Shown: positions 1 through 10,987, numbered from the stretch's first letter. The stretch is DNA of 64,000 nucleotides from Pollenia angustigena (GCA_930367215.1 OV884056.1:253235127-253299126), one strand, 5' to 3'. Made by a program: numbers and translations. The notes: generated from the letters alone by a model not told the origin.

Positions 1-1276
1 ATTTACATAAGTACCACTATGTGACAAATAGTCTATTCATGAAATAAATTGACTCATGATTGGAGATCCTTCATCTTTTTTTAGCATGCAGTGTAATTTT
101 CAGGCATACACCATACCAGCATCCAAAGCATAAGTAAGGAGCCCTCGGCTCTTTCGTATAAAATACCATAAGATACACATTCCACATTCCCTTCTATGAC
201 AGCAGAGAAGAGAAGGAGTAACAGTTTTTGTTTTTTTTCGCATCAACGCGTTAAACTTATTAAGGCTTATAATGAAAATAGGCTTTCACATCAAAATGCA
301 TATCAGCTTCAGTGATGAGGCACATTTTCACCTCAGTGGATTCGATAATAAGCATAATTGCCGCATTTGGGCGAATGATAATCCAAGAGTGATCGTCGAA
401 AAACCAATGCACTCACAAAGAGTCGCTGCTTGGTGCGGTTTATGGGCTTGCGGCACCATCGGGCCGTATTTTTTCCAAAATAAGCTATCGTGAAATGATA
501 ACGAACTTTTTATGGCCCGAATTGGAAGATATGGATGTGGACGATATGTGCTTTCAACAGGACGGTGCCACACAGCTAACGAAACGATTGCTCTTTTGCG
601 CAACGAATTCAATGGCCGTGTTATCTCACGTGGTGGCGATGTCAATTGGCTGCCAAGATCATTTGATTTGACACCGTTGGTCGTCTTTCTTTGGGGTTAT
701 TTGAAAGAAAAGATGTACGTCGATAAGCAAGCAACAATTCAAGAGCTATAGGATGAAATAATTCGGCCCATTAACGGCTTAGAACCTCAATTATGCCTCA
801 GCCATTTGGCCGATATTTTGTTCCATACATGATTGAACCATACCAATATTTTCATAATAAAAATAAATGACAATAACTTCCTAAATAATTGGTGTTTTAT
901 TCAAAACCAACATCGGCCCTTAAAATTTCACCATCCTTTTCATCCAAAAGATGGAATACAAAGGCCCTCTAGAAGGCATCCGTACTTCTTCCTTTTCCCG
1001 CTGGGACTGATTCAATGTACATAGTGAAATAAGCACACAACACACACAACAATGCATGCAATAAATGAATTTTTAAATTTTTGGTTTTCAAAAAATCTTG
1101 TGTTTTAGAACTCTTTAAGAGCGAAGTGGGTAGAAAAATACCCATGGTCTAGGGGCCAAGGTTTGACAGGTAAAAATAAAAATAAAAACGCAATGTCAAT
1201 ATAAATGCCCATAATATCAAATGTGTGAAATTTCATCAAAATCGTACCACGAAATCGGGGTTCAGTCTTTAATGGG
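1..1276 (+). mobile_element. TTAA-flanked (piggyBac-like) element with mariner cargo, copy 1, left end outside window
   Basis: This stretch is a diverged duplicate of most of 54059-56181: the two align from about position 40 here through to the right end. The right end reads CCCATTAAAGACTGA on the minus strand and is followed by TTAA at 1277-1280. A CCC start and a TTAA target site are piggyBac hallmarks. The cargo is a broken rosa-type mariner transposase at 311-832. Relative to copy 2, this copy lacks about 35 bp near 485 and about 54 bp near 800. It encodes no piggyBac transposase, so I infer a non-autonomous passenger element. The left terminus lies before the window. Confidence 0.6.
311..832 (+). 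pseudogene. rosa-type mariner transposase relic (dead copy A)
   Basis: Pieces in shifting frames match the catalytic half of a D-41-D mariner transposase: FSDEAHFHLSGF (first catalytic Asp), the VIVEKPMHSQRV region, the ATxxHTANETIALLRNEF region after the second Asp, then NGRVISRGGDVNW and DLTPL. The third catalytic Asp should follow DLTPL but is Val (GTC at 680-682). The N-terminal helix-turn-helix half is absent, and at least two internal deletions break the frame. The homology ends with a stop after a FHT-like C-terminus near 830. No mariner terminal repeats are visible around it. It is certainly non-functional as transposase. Confidence 0.75.
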
Positions 1277-1606
1277 TTAACGAATTTGCATAAACTGGAT
1301 TCAATTATTATTGGGAACATCAACAATTTGGCGAATTTTGAAAAAAAAAAAAAATTTTGTACCTTAGCGAATATTATCAGATAGATGATAATACCTTTTA
1401 TTTGCTCTGAACCGATTGCCAATAAGTGATAATGCTTGTAGTGCTTCCGGCCAGTGGTCGATTTTTCGACCACCAAAGATTATGGGCATTTAAAAGTCAG
1501 AAAACTTATCAACTTAAAATTGATTTTTGTCGATTCTTATAATATGTACATACATATATTATTTATGCTTAAAAAATAATGAAAAACAAAAAATTTTATT
1601 TTACAG

Positions 1607-1739
1607 CCTGTTCATCGATTTCGAACGTTAACGTTCGCATAGAAAATAACATTGAAAACAAAAACAAATTTTAGAATTTTGTTTTTGTTTCAAATATAAT
1701 TTTCTATGCGAACGTCGACGTTCGAAATCGTTAAACAGG
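1607..1739. mobile_element. hairpin (fold-back) MITE
   Basis: Two arms of about 60 bp form a near-perfect inverted repeat around a short loop near 1675. The ends are CCTGTTCATCGATTTCGAAC on one side and CCTGTTTAACGATTTCGAAC on the reverse of the other. CAG flanks both sides (1604-1606 and 1740-1742), a possible 3-bp target duplication. There is no coding capacity. Each arm carries palindromes of the AACGTTAACGTTCG type. The superfamily is not identified. Confidence 0.65.
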
Positions 1740-2069
1740 CAGTTATATTTTTAATATATTTTCTAAATGGAAAACTGTGTAAAAAATGGGCTTTTTTAAT
1801 CCTTTTACCAAAATATTTTTTAAAAACCATTTCAGATTTTATTTTTGTGAAAACAGATCAAAAAAATTATAGTAAACTTTAAAGATATACGCTAATAAAG
1901 GTACTGGTAGAATAATGGCATAAAATGGGTTAACTAGAAGACAATGTTGCAGTATTTAGCAACTCATTTGCTATTTCTACACATAAAAAATTGTTTACCA
2001 ATTAGAGCATTAATCTTATAAAAATCAGATTTAATTAAAAATTGTCATCAATTGTCATTAAACGTTTAA

Positions 2070-2211
2070 GTGCCGGTTCACACACGTCAAGTTTGCCTAG
2101 TCAAGTCTTGAGTTTTTAGGAGAGAGGGGAAAAGAAATGGCATCCTCTTTTCCCCTCTCTCCTAAAAACTCAAGACTTGAAGAGTCAAACTTGACGTGTG
2201 TGAACCAGCAC
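2070..2211. mobile_element. hairpin MITE with TAA target duplication
   Basis: The arms of about 65 bp are almost perfectly complementary (GTGCCGGTTCACACACGTC and its partner GTGCTGGTTCACACACGTC) around a loop of roughly 12 bases near 2140. TAA lies on both sides (2067-2069 and 2212-2214). A 3-bp TAA duplication suggests PIF/Harbinger mobilisation, but no transposase is present. A similar hairpin, also with TTCACAC/CTCACAC near its tips and a GAGAGGGGAA core, sits at 33834-33989. Confidence 0.7.
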
Positions 2212-2214
2212 TAA

Positions 2215-3510
2215 TTGATACTATTATTTTGTTTGCTGATGCACATTTAATTAATTTTTAACTTAATATCACACATTTTTTAATTGAAATACATGTTTTT
2301 TTTTCTAAAAGTTGTTTCTGCAGCATATGCATATACAAACTTTAGTTAATATTATGAATAGGAGTTTTCCTCAAATAAAGGATCTGCTTGCTAAAGATCC
2401 TCAATAAAACATTTTATTTTGCTCATTGCTGTAGTTTATAGTTTTTTATATTTGATTACATTTACACTTACATTTGAAACTAAATTTATAAAGAACAATT
2501 TTGGTTACTTATCTTTACAACAAGAACAACAAGAAAAGCACCAAAGAAATTCCTCTTAAGGACATTTACTTATAAATTGTATTGCTGTTGTTGTCGTCAT
2601 CATAATCATTGTATTCCAACATTCAAACGTTTTCTTACTTTTGGATTGCAATTGTTATGATGGCCCATAAACGATTTCAAATGATTTCTTTTTATTATTG
2701 TTAAAGAAGAAAAACTTTTTCATTTAACTTTTACAAAGAGAGTTTAGCATATTTTATTAAAACACTTTAAACTATTATTGTAAGAGTTTAAGGCTGGAAT
2801 GATTTTTTTACTTCTTTTTTCTCTAAAATTTTATTTTGTTATAAGAATTAAGTTTTTATTTACTAAATTGTTTTCATACATAAAGAAATTTAAATTGTTT
2901 TTTTTATAAAACTTATGAATTTAATGTTAAAATATTTCAGAAAATTTTTTAGAAAATATATTATCTTGAAAGTCTCATGAAAAAATTTGTATCACTTTAA
3001 AACATTTTTTTTTGCATTATAAACTAGAAATCTATGACTAAAATTTGTTTGGTTAGAGAAAATATTTTAAATCTTGCCAAAACTCTTCTCAGCGCAGGCA
3101 AATACACATGTACATGGATGCTTCTCACTGGAACTAAGGAAACCAATATTTATATGCAAGGATGTGTATGAGTATTTTAGTACATGAATGTGACTAAATA
3201 TTTTAGCATATTTGTCCTTGCATAAAAACAAAAACCAATGCATGCGAAAACAAACACTTAAATTACTTGCAACTATTAAAATTGTTCATCTACTTGCATC
3301 ATATGCTTGCATTAGTTTTTGCATCTTCTTTTTACATAAAAAAAAATTGCGTTATTTAAGTTTAACAATCACCCTGCAAAATGTTTTAGATAACAAACGA
3401 AATCTTTCGTTAAAATCAAGTTGTAGATCAAATAATACATCAAAGTTATTTATTATATGAAATACTTGTTTTAAGAGTGTTGCAAGTAATTATTTTCAAT
3501 AAATATTTTT
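2215..3510. other. AT-rich spacer, nothing recognised
   Basis: I see only A/T-rich sequence with short A and T runs. A modest open frame at 3212-3460 has low-complexity composition and no family signature. No exon, RNA gene or repeat boundary could be supported. Confidence 0.5.
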
Positions 3511-3515
3511 TAGTA

Positions 3516-4429
3516 TCGGGTGATTTTTTTAAAGAGCTAAAGGAAAGTTAAAGAAACACATACAATTATTATTGAATCGATAGTACGGTCCATATAATTT
3601 AATGTTTGAAGATTATTTCATGCAAATGTTGACCGTAACTGCGCCTCAAATGGTCCATCCGCTTAGTCCAATTTTGGCATACTCTTTCCAACATTTCGGC
3701 CGGTATCTCATGAATAAATGCTTCAATGTAGTCTTCCAATGCGTCAATTGAAGGGGGCATGTGTGTATAGACATGAGCTTTAACATAGCCCCCACAAAAA
3801 ATAGTCTAGAGGCGTTAAATCGCACGATCTAGGCGGCCAATTGACCGGTCCCGAACGTGAAATAGAATGTTCACCGAACTCGCCTCTCAATAAGTCCATT
3901 GTTAAGCGTGCTGTGTGGCATGTGGCACCGTCTTGTTGAAACCACATGTCATGCAAGTCAAGCTCTTGCATTTTGGGCAAACAAAAAGTTGGATATCATC
4001 TCACGGTAGCGCTCACCATTCGCAGTTACGTTACAATTCGCATCATCTTTAAAAAAGTACGGTGCAATGCCACCATCCCATAAACCGCACCAAACTGTGA
4101 CTTTTTCTGGATGCATTAGGTAGATCTTGCAATGCTTCTGGCTGGTCTTCACTCCAAAATCAACAATTCTGCTTATTAACGTACCCACCCACTGAGCCAA
4201 AAATGAGCTTCGTCGCTGAACACAAGAAGCGCGCGATGAACTTTTTTAACAAAGCACGCATTTTGATAATAAAATTCAATAATTTGCAAGCGGTTTTCGT
4301 TTGCAAGACGATTCATGGTTAAATACAAGACCAAACCGAAGATGTTTGACAGTGAAACAAAACACGAAACGTGCGTCAGCTGTTTAAGCCAGTGTTGCCA
4401 AAAAAGATAATAGCTAAAAAATCACCCGA
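3516..4429 (-). mobile_element. rosa-type mariner, internally deleted copy B (914 bp)
   Basis: Both terminal inverted repeats are intact (TCGGGTGATTTTTT on the left, AAAAAATCACCCGA on the right), and each is flanked by TA (3514-3515 and 4430-4431), the Tc1/mariner target duplication. The length is about 350-400 bp short of a full mariner because an internal stretch of the transposase gene is gone. Copy D (23741-25865) has the same terminal repeats and, without its nested insert, the same length and deletion junction. Copy C (8795-9685) is a third, separately deleted relative. Confidence 0.9.
3599..4316 (-). pseudogene. rosa-type (D-41-D) mariner transposase pseudogene, copy B
   Basis: The start codon is at 4316-4314. 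The N-terminus (MNRLANENRLQIIEFYYQN...) runs straight from RALLV into the first catalytic motif FSDEAHFWLSG, so the second part of the DNA-binding domain and the linker are deleted. The order after that is HPEKVTVWCGLW, a YFFKDDAN region, RYREMISNFL, then MQELDLHDMWFQQDGATCH (second Asp in QQDGA) and CDLTPLDYFLW (third Asp). I count 41 residues between the second and third Asp, the diagnostic spacing of the rosa clade. The C-terminus ends in IIFKH. Frameshifts and a premature stop are present. It retains the catalytic triad residues but cannot be translated as one protein. Confidence 0.88.
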
Positions 4430-4431
4430 TA

Positions 4432-4889
4432 TAAAATTCTAAATAAATTTGGACAGCAGAGTGAAAGACGAAAGTCAAAACAAAATTCTCAAGTTATTAC
4501 TGAAGACAGAAATGCTATTTTGAAGAAATTAAATAATTATTCGTATAAGATGAATGACAAAAAGCATTAAATTTAATATTATTTTGAATGAATTTGTATC
4601 TTGACCAACGAAATATAGAAGTAGCCACTCAACAAAAAGGAAAATACTCAAAAATTACTTAACCAATATTAACAATTTCAAAAATATCAACAAGTTTTAT
4701 TTAAATCAGCTTTATCTAAATAAACACTACTACATATGTACATTTATAAACAATGAATTTCAAAACTACTGGTGGATTCAAATAAACTAAAGTACAAAAC
4801 TTGTAAGAATGCTTTTTTCGGAGAATTTGTTAATTAAATATGAATTAAATGAATTAAAAAAAAGACAAAAACTTAAATAGCATTTATTC
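4432..4889. other. AT-rich spacer
   Basis: Nothing recognised except low-complexity A/T sequence leading into the tandem array. Confidence 0.5.
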
Positions 4890-5605
4890 ACTGCCAAATG
4901 TTTATCTGCATCCCATACACATATCCCATATCTTGGTTTACAATAAACAACATCTGGGCGGGACTGGAGAAGTAGGCACGGCACCTCCAAACAACTACCT
5001 TATAGATTTTTGTATATCTTAAGAATGCCAAGAGTCAAAGTTTCGAAACAAGCATCTTGGTTAGCAATACACAACTCCCGACAAAATGTGGGTGGGATTA
5101 GAGAATTGGGCGTGGCACAAAATAAATTTTTTTATATCTAATGAACAGTAAGAGAAAAATTGTCTAAATTTGGTACACACAGCTGGGTTATCAATACACA
5201 GCCTCTCTACAAAAAATGCCGGGATTGGAAAAGTGGACGTGGCATAAAACAGATTAATTTATATCTAAAGAACGGTAAAAGTTATAAAATTGCCCAAGCG
5301 GTAACAGCTTAAGTTTCCAAATTGGGAACAAATAGCTTGGCTACCAATATGCAACATCAGTCAAAAAGGAGGAGGGATTAGATAAGTGGATATGGCACAA
5401 TATACATCTTAACAATGGTAAGTGTAAAATTTTCCAAATTTGGTACAAATACAATGGTTACCAATACCCATCATCTGTCAAAAATGGTCGGAATTGGAGG
5501 AGAACGTCTCTCAAAAGGTTTACCTTCAATACAAAGACCCCATAGATTTCTGTATAACTGAAGAATGGTAACAGTGACAGTATTCAAACTTGGTAAAATA
5601 CCGTT
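4890..5605 (+). repeat. degenerate tandem array, about six units of 120-145 bp
   Basis: Successive units each start near a TATATCTTAAGAA-like segment (about 5012, 5133, 5261, 5405 and 5552). They then show 'CCAAATTTGGTACAxA', 'GGTTACCAATACxCA', 'CAAAATGTGGGTGGGATT' and 'AGAAGTGGGCGTGGCAC'-like blocks in the same order. Units differ by many substitutions and small indels, so the array is old. One further unit lies alone at about 51720-51840 inside a mini-me-like repeat, which suggests this array is a local amplification of a piece of that repeat. I infer no function. Confidence 0.75.
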
Positions 5606-5654
5606 TTTGAAATAAATAATTTTTTTACCAACTAGAAAACGGACAAGTGGTAAA

Positions 5655-6023
5655 CAAAATTCCATGAAAATATCACGTTAATTTTGATGTGGGGTAAATT
5701 CTTTTCTAGTTAATACTTACGCTAACGCTGACGTGGTGGTATAATATTTTCAAAGAAAAAATTACGTAAATGATGACGAGTGGTAGTTTTTACACCAGCA
5801 TGTGCGTAGCACCGCACGTGCTAAGTCGAGCTCAGCCAAAACACAGGCGAATAACAACGATCACGATATTAGAAGATACTAAGAGAATTAAATCGATTGA
5901 GCGCAACGGAAGAGAGTATTTTTAAAAAATATAAAGAGAGGGTCAAATTTACCACCACATCCACAGTTAAAGGTTAAGGGCATATTAATGAGTTTTTGGG
6001 AGTCGTAAAAATATACGATATAT
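5655..6023. other. spacer with no recognised feature
   Basis: The base composition is slightly less AT-rich around 5800-5850, but I saw no coding or repeat signature. Confidence 0.4.
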
Positions 6024-6495
6024 TAGTGTTGGAAAATAAACATTATAAAATGTTCTTTAGTGTTCGGTATTGTAGAAATATGGAGAACACAAACGCCAGT
6101 AATGTTTGTGAGGTAAAAAATAGACGTTTCTCTGTTTGTGATCTTCGTACACAATAAAAGTACTAATCCATCTCAAATGAGAACTGCGTTGCGTTCGGTT
6201 CAGCACATTACTGTTCGTTCGTTTTAGTTGTGCTCAGCTCTCTTTTTGGCTGGTAAACATAATAAAATAAAAAAAACTACAGAACTTTTAAATGTAATGT
6301 TTGCTTACAGAATCACTACAATTATTCTGTTTTAAAACGAAAAATAGAACAAAAAATAGTTTTTGTTACTTTCGTGAAAATAGTTATGAACGCTATTATG
6401 GGTTGTGTACTAATACACAAACATTAAAACAATACATATCTTTTTTGGGTGCATGCACTGTATGCTAATTATGTTCGGCTTATTACCGATCACTG
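6024..6495. mobile_element. small non-autonomous hAT-type element (family shared with 41810-42170)
   Basis: The ends are TAGTGTTGGAAAATAAACA on the left and, reversed, CAGTGATCGGTAATAAGC on the right. The CAGTG/TAGTG start is typical of hAT elements. The flanking octamers CGATATAT and CAATATAC match at 6 of 8 positions, consistent with an old 8-bp duplication. The interior aligns in inverse orientation with 41810-42170, for example 'TGTTCGTTCGTTT...GTTGTGCT...CTGGTAAA' and 'CACTACAATTxTTCTGTTTT'. There is no transposase. Confidence 0.55.
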
Positions 6496-6499
6496 CAAT

Positions 6500-7590
6500 A
6501 TACAAAAAATATATTGGCAAATCAGCGAAAAATTTGGTAGAATGTTTAAAAACGTTATAGATGTTTGACTTAAAAGGATGTATTTTGTGAACTAACGATC
6601 ACCACGCTATGCCCCCGGGGGCCGAGCATTTTTCGTGAATTTCACACACACAGCACGAAGGTTAACGAAACAATTGCAAAAAGCCATAATTTCATTCAGT
6701 TGTATGCAAGCTTTCAAACAAGCAGGTCGTCGTCGTTTTTGTTGTTAAAAAACAAGAACAAAACACATAGTTAATGTCTTGTGTAGGAATCAGAGAACGG
6801 CTTTGTGCAATTGCAAAAAAATCGCATTAAATGAACAGCAACAAATACACTCGCTTGCGGTCATACAATCAAACTTTCGCAACCGCAAACATTCGCTGCT
6901 GGTTTGCAGTCATTCAAATAATGTACATCGTGCTTTGTTTTTTATACCATCGTTAGCTTCGTTTTTAAAATAAAGATGTTTGTGTGTTCGGTGCGACAAT
7001 GATTGTTTTGGTAAAGAAAAAAAAATACTAACAAAAAAGCCAGAAATCAAGCAATCATTACTCATGTATTCATTCAGCAGTTGCTATGTAGTACAAGAAA
7101 AAATAATTGAAATGAAACTAAACGCACATATGTAGGTACAAACAATTTCCATAGAAACAGAAGGCTTTTTTTATCATTTAAAAAGTACAGTAGTTCTGTA
7201 CGTACAATGTATTCTTGTTATTGTTGTTTTTATGGTTGTTAATTTTAACAAAGCGTCTCATCGAGTGGTTTATTGTTGTTATTGTTGTTAATGTTGACAA
7301 AGCGTCTCATCGAGTGGACAATGACTACTTGAATGCAAAAGTATAAGAATGTGGTCCTCTTGAATTTACACAGTTGTGTAATATTGCGTGCGCAACAAAA
7401 ATGCAAATAAAGCACTTTCAATAAAAAGCGAATACATGCAAAAATCAAATGTGTACGAAACGATGTAAAAATTACCAACGTTGAACTTTGTTTTGCAAGC
7501 AAAGAATGAATGTAAATTTGAGCGTATGAATAAATTAAGAAAAATAGTGATTTTGCAGTTCTCTGGTGGGAATATGAATTTGTTTTAGAG
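6500..7590. other. spacer, possibly the 3' part of the hAT relic
   Basis: This stretch contains a CCCCCGGGGGCC palindrome near 6612 and a short direct duplication of 'AACAAAGCGTCTCATCGAGTGG' type around 7248-7318 (two copies 50 bp apart). No protein family could be recognised, including in the open frames at 6779-6973 and 7245-7590. The 3' end of the hAT relic that follows may lie here, but no terminus was identified. Confidence 0.35.
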
Positions 7591-7594
7591 GTTA

Positions 7595-8582
7595 TTTTCC
7601 TGTTCCAGCTGGTATCATGGTGTATAGGTTGACGTAATCGCAAAGAACATTTTGCCTGCAAATTCTTTAATTTTCGGTAACCCTGCTCAGATCTTTGGAA
7701 GTGACCAACTATTGATCTATATTTGCCTTTTAATTCTGTATAACCTGCTAAGCTATCTAGGCTGCCTTGGATGACTCGTTGAAGTTTGTGTCCCAAACCA
7801 CCAAATGATAAAAAATCACCATGTTTCATAGCGGATTTCATATTCTTCGCATTGTCAGAAATTCCTATATGTATTTTAGTTTCAAGCTTAAATTTTTTAT
7901 TACATTTTTTAATTTTTCTATATGTATATGTGATCCTATAAAATTTAAGGAAAATTTATATAAAAAGCATTCAAAATATTGAACTAACCTGTATGATCGG
8001 ATTATAAAACGGAAGCACCTAGTATGTATTTCAATATTTTTTTTACCAACAATAAAATGAGCCGTGAAGCTATGTAAGGATATGCTTTTCGATTAGTCAG
8101 TCCAAATATCTGTTGTGAACGTAACCCATTCCGACTTCTGTACTTCTTCAAACACTTTATCTTTAACTTTTTTGTAGGGGTCCGGCATAAAAAATTGTTC
8201 ACTTTTCTTCTTATATTTGAAAAATTTTTCTGGATCATCGAAATTAAGCCTTTCAAAGGCAGTTCCCTCAACAATGTTGTATGACAGCATTTGACTAGTA
8301 TTAAGTCCATTATGGATTTGTCGATATTTTTGAGGACTTTGGAATCTTCCGGCCACATTTCTTTTCTTGTTTTTCCCAAAAAGTTTGTCAAAGTTAGTTG
8401 ATTTGCTACAGGCTTCATACAAGCTATCTTTTCCTTCTGCTGCTCCGAAACCTCTACACTTAATTTTTTTAATTCTTTGGGGTGTATTTTCTCTAAGTGG
8501 CGTTTAATATTGGCGGTAGTTTGTTTGCTTGACAATGAACCCCCCATTGACATTTGTTTGGTGCAACAATTGCAGTTAGCGC
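7595..8582 (-). pseudogene. hAT transposase relic with BED zinc finger
   Basis: Read on the minus strand, the domains are in the hAT order. First comes a BED-type finger remnant (CNCC followed by TTANIKRHLEKIH, near 8480-8575). Next is the 'KSIMDLILV' helix and, after a frameshift, 'YNIVEGTAFERLNF' and 'SEWVTFTTDIWTD', which contains the first catalytic Asp. After a stop comes SFTAHFIV. A second block near 7860-7600 gives SDNAKNMKSAMKHG (second catalytic Asp in SDNA), LGHKLQRVIQGSLDSL, 'HFQRSEQGYRKLKN' and the TRWN position reduced to DTSWN. The C-terminal dimerisation part is missing. A CAG|GTTAGT sequence at about 7990, with a TATAG before the SDNA block, looks like a small intron. Multiple frameshifts make it non-functional. 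Confidence 0.85.
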
Positions 8583-8794
8583 TTGCTCAAATTTTTGCAA
8601 AAAAAAAACTCCAAATTAGATTTGACATTTTTATCTAGAGCAATGTGTACTATAAAATTTGGTTTGTTTTTCACCCAAAACAATAGATTAACTTACCATT
8701 CGTAGAATATAAATAGAGAATATTTTTTGCAAAATAAATTTAATCATGTTATTTGTTGTATTTTTTAGGGTCTTCTAAAAATTACACATACATA

Positions 8795-9685
8795 ATGGGT
8801 GATATTTTAAGAGCAATAGGAAAGTTTAAAAAAAAACACATAAAATTCAGAGAAAATGCATGAAATATTTATTTGAATCGATAGTACGGTCCATATAATT
8901 TAATGTTTGAAGATTATTTCATGCAAATATTGTCCGTGACTGCGCCTCAAATGGTCCATCCGCTTAGTCCAATTTTGGCATACTCTTTCCAACATTTCGG
9001 CCGGTATCTCATGAATAAATGCTTCAATGTTGTCTTCCATGAGCATAACAAAGCCCCACAAAAAATAGTCTAAAGGCGTTAAATCGCACGATCTAGGTGG
9101 CCAATTGACCTGTCCCGAACGTGAAATAAAATGTTCACCGAACTCGCCTCTCAATAAGTCCATTGTTAAGCGTGCTGAGTGGCATGTGGCACCGTTTTGT
9201 TGAAACCACATGTCATGCAAGTCAAGCTCTTGCATTTTGGGCAAACAAAAAGTTGGATATCATCTCACGGTAGCGCTCACCATTCATAGTTACGTTACGA
9301 TTCGCATCATCTTTGAAGAAGTACGGTCCAATGATGCCACCAGCCCATAAACCGCACCAAACTGTGATTTTTTCTGGATGCATTGGTTGCTCTTGCAATG
9401 CGTTTGGCTGATATTCACTCTAAAATCGACAATTCTGCTTATTAACGTACCGAATAGCCGCTTCAGTGGGTCGATTAAACTGACCATAAAATGTAAGAAG
9501 CGTGCGATGAACTTTCTTAACAGAGCACGCATTTTGATAATAAAATTCAATAATTTGCAAGCGTTGTTCGTTTGTAAGACGATTCATGGTTAAATTATTG
9601 ACATAACTGAAGATGTTTGACAGTGAAACAAAACACGAAACGTGCGTCAGCTGTTTATGCCAGTGTTGCCAAAAAGATTACCCAT
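8795..9685 (-). mobile_element. rosa-type mariner, internally deleted copy C (891 bp)
   Basis: The terminal repeats are ATGGGTGATATTTTAAGAGC on the left and GATTACCCAT on the right. TA flanks both ends (8793-8794 and 9686-9687). It is closely related to copies B and D, but its tips read ATGGGTGAT instead of TCGGGTGAT and its internal deletion has a different junction, so it arose as a separate deletion product. It lies just upstream of the hAT relic, near that gene's 5' side. Confidence 0.88.
8900..9587 (-). pseudogene. rosa-type (D-41-D) mariner transposase pseudogene, copy C
   Basis: It starts with MNRLTNEQRLQIIEFYY at 9587. The N-terminus continues further than in copy B, through 'FYGQFNRPTEAAIR', and then jumps directly to YVNKQNCRF, so the first catalytic Asp region is deleted. 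HPEKITVWCGLWAGG follows, then RYREMISNFL and, in another frame, MQELDLHDMWFQQNGATCHS, where the second catalytic Asp is Asn. CDLTPLDYFLWGF (third Asp present), the VMLMEDNIEAFIHEIPAEM region and a FKH end complete it. It is broken by stops and frame changes. Confidence 0.87.
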
Positions 9686-9689
9686 TATA

Positions 9690-10319
9690 AAGATATTTTT
9701 ATACACTTAAGCATTTTATTAAGGCATCGCTGTATTTTTTCGTACTAATAATCATAAAGAAAAATAGTTGTAGTGTTTTCGTATTATTTTCATAAACAAT
9801 GATGCCAAATTATCATTTGAAATTATAATAAATATGTAATTTCAGCAAAAAGTTCGGTACAAATTTCGCCGAACACCTAACTTTGGCCGAAAGTTTGGTC
9901 GGACACTAGTGATTTTTCACCCGCAGAACTTTCCTGAGGAACGTATGAAGGTTAAGGAAACTGTTTCTCAATAGTGTCACATTTCAAAAGATTCCATTTT
10001 TTCGTAAAACCTCATACAGTTTTTAATAAAAAATTTAGTGAATGATCAACCGCTTTAAGTCATGCAGCAATTGCACCTCTTTAGCCTTCAAAGTAAATTC
10101 TAGCTCAAAATTTGGCATGTTGCTTTTGTGGATAGCCTCAATTTTGGACAATGTCCAGAAATTTTACTTTAACAATCCGCATTGGTGTTCGCACATTGAT
10201 TTAAATTTAATGAATACATTTTTATTAGCTCGAAAATTTTGAAAATGAAGCTTTCACAGATCCATAATTTTCATAATAGCTTTTCGAGCAAAACTTAATT
10301 AGTTGTAACAACTACACTG
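9690..10319. other. spacer with one terminus-like segment
   Basis: At 9845-9906 repeated 'TTCGGC/GGCCGAA' motifs end in CGGACACTAGTG. That could be the 5' end of the hAT whose transposase lies at 7595-8582, with mariner C inserted between. No matching opposite end was found. The rest is unrecognised. Confidence 0.3.
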
Positions 10320-10690
10320 TGCTACAGTGGTGCTAACCATCTTTTAGATTAGCTCTTGTTTTTTAGATATACCGTTATTTTGAAAATGGAGGAGGTTGCA
10401 CAACATATATTCGCGTAGGTCAAAACGGTTTTTTTATTGAAATTTGTTAATTGTGGTTAATTGTGGACCAACCAGTAAAAACATTATGCCATAGTAGCTA
10501 TCGTAGTTATCGACGCTAAATTTTATATCAATACCAATAACACTACGTGACAAAATTTCAAGAACGTCGTGACCAAATATGAAGTCAGAATTGTCAAAAG
10601 TAGAACAGTTTTTGAGATATTCCAAAATAACCGTTATTTGTGTTTTTCAAAAAGATGATGTGACTGAAATGCAAATATCTTCAAAAATTT
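10320..10690 (-). repeat. dispersed repeat, inverted relative to 11958-12090 and related to 22768-23143
   Basis: On the minus strand this reads 'GATATTTGCATTTCAGTCAC', then 'ACACAAATAACG', 'TTTTGGAATATCTCAAAAAC' and 'GACAATTCTGACTTCATATT'. The same order is found on the plus strand at 11958-12090. The adjoining part (10370-10425) reversed gives 'CGCGAATATATGTTGTGCAA' and 'ATAACGGTATATCT', matching the 163-bp tandem repeat at 22.8-23.1 kb. These are pieces of one degenerate dispersed repeat. No coding potential was seen. Confidence 0.7.
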
Positions 10691-10987
10691 TAAACGGGGT
10701 ATGTAATTATTTCTTTCTAGTGAAAGGTTATAAAATGTCTTAAATAACTATGGATTGCTTGTGAAGATTGGTCAAGAAATGACAGAGTTACTGGGGACAA
10801 AAATTCAAGCTTCATTGGAAATTTTATGATTTTGTTCAATTTTGCTCTATTCAAGTTATTTTGTTTAAACCAATGATTTAAAAATCCTAATGTTTTATTG
10901 CATGCGACATTAGACTATTTTAATATGAACATTTTGCGCATAGACATAGATTGGTACAAAAATGACAAAGCTACAGAAGATTTAGTA

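Noticed and set aside
1923..1934. AATGGGTTAAC as another piggyBac right end
   Set aside because: The tip fits (CCCATTTTATGCC reversed, then TTAA), but no left partner lies in the window and the interior has no supporting homology.
9845..9906. GGCCGAA-rich segment ending CGGACACTAGTG as the 5' end of the hAT relic
   Set aside because: It is plausible in position, but no matching opposite terminus with an 8-bp duplication was found. TAGTGTTCGG at 6058 matches for only about nine bases and its flanking octamer agrees poorly.
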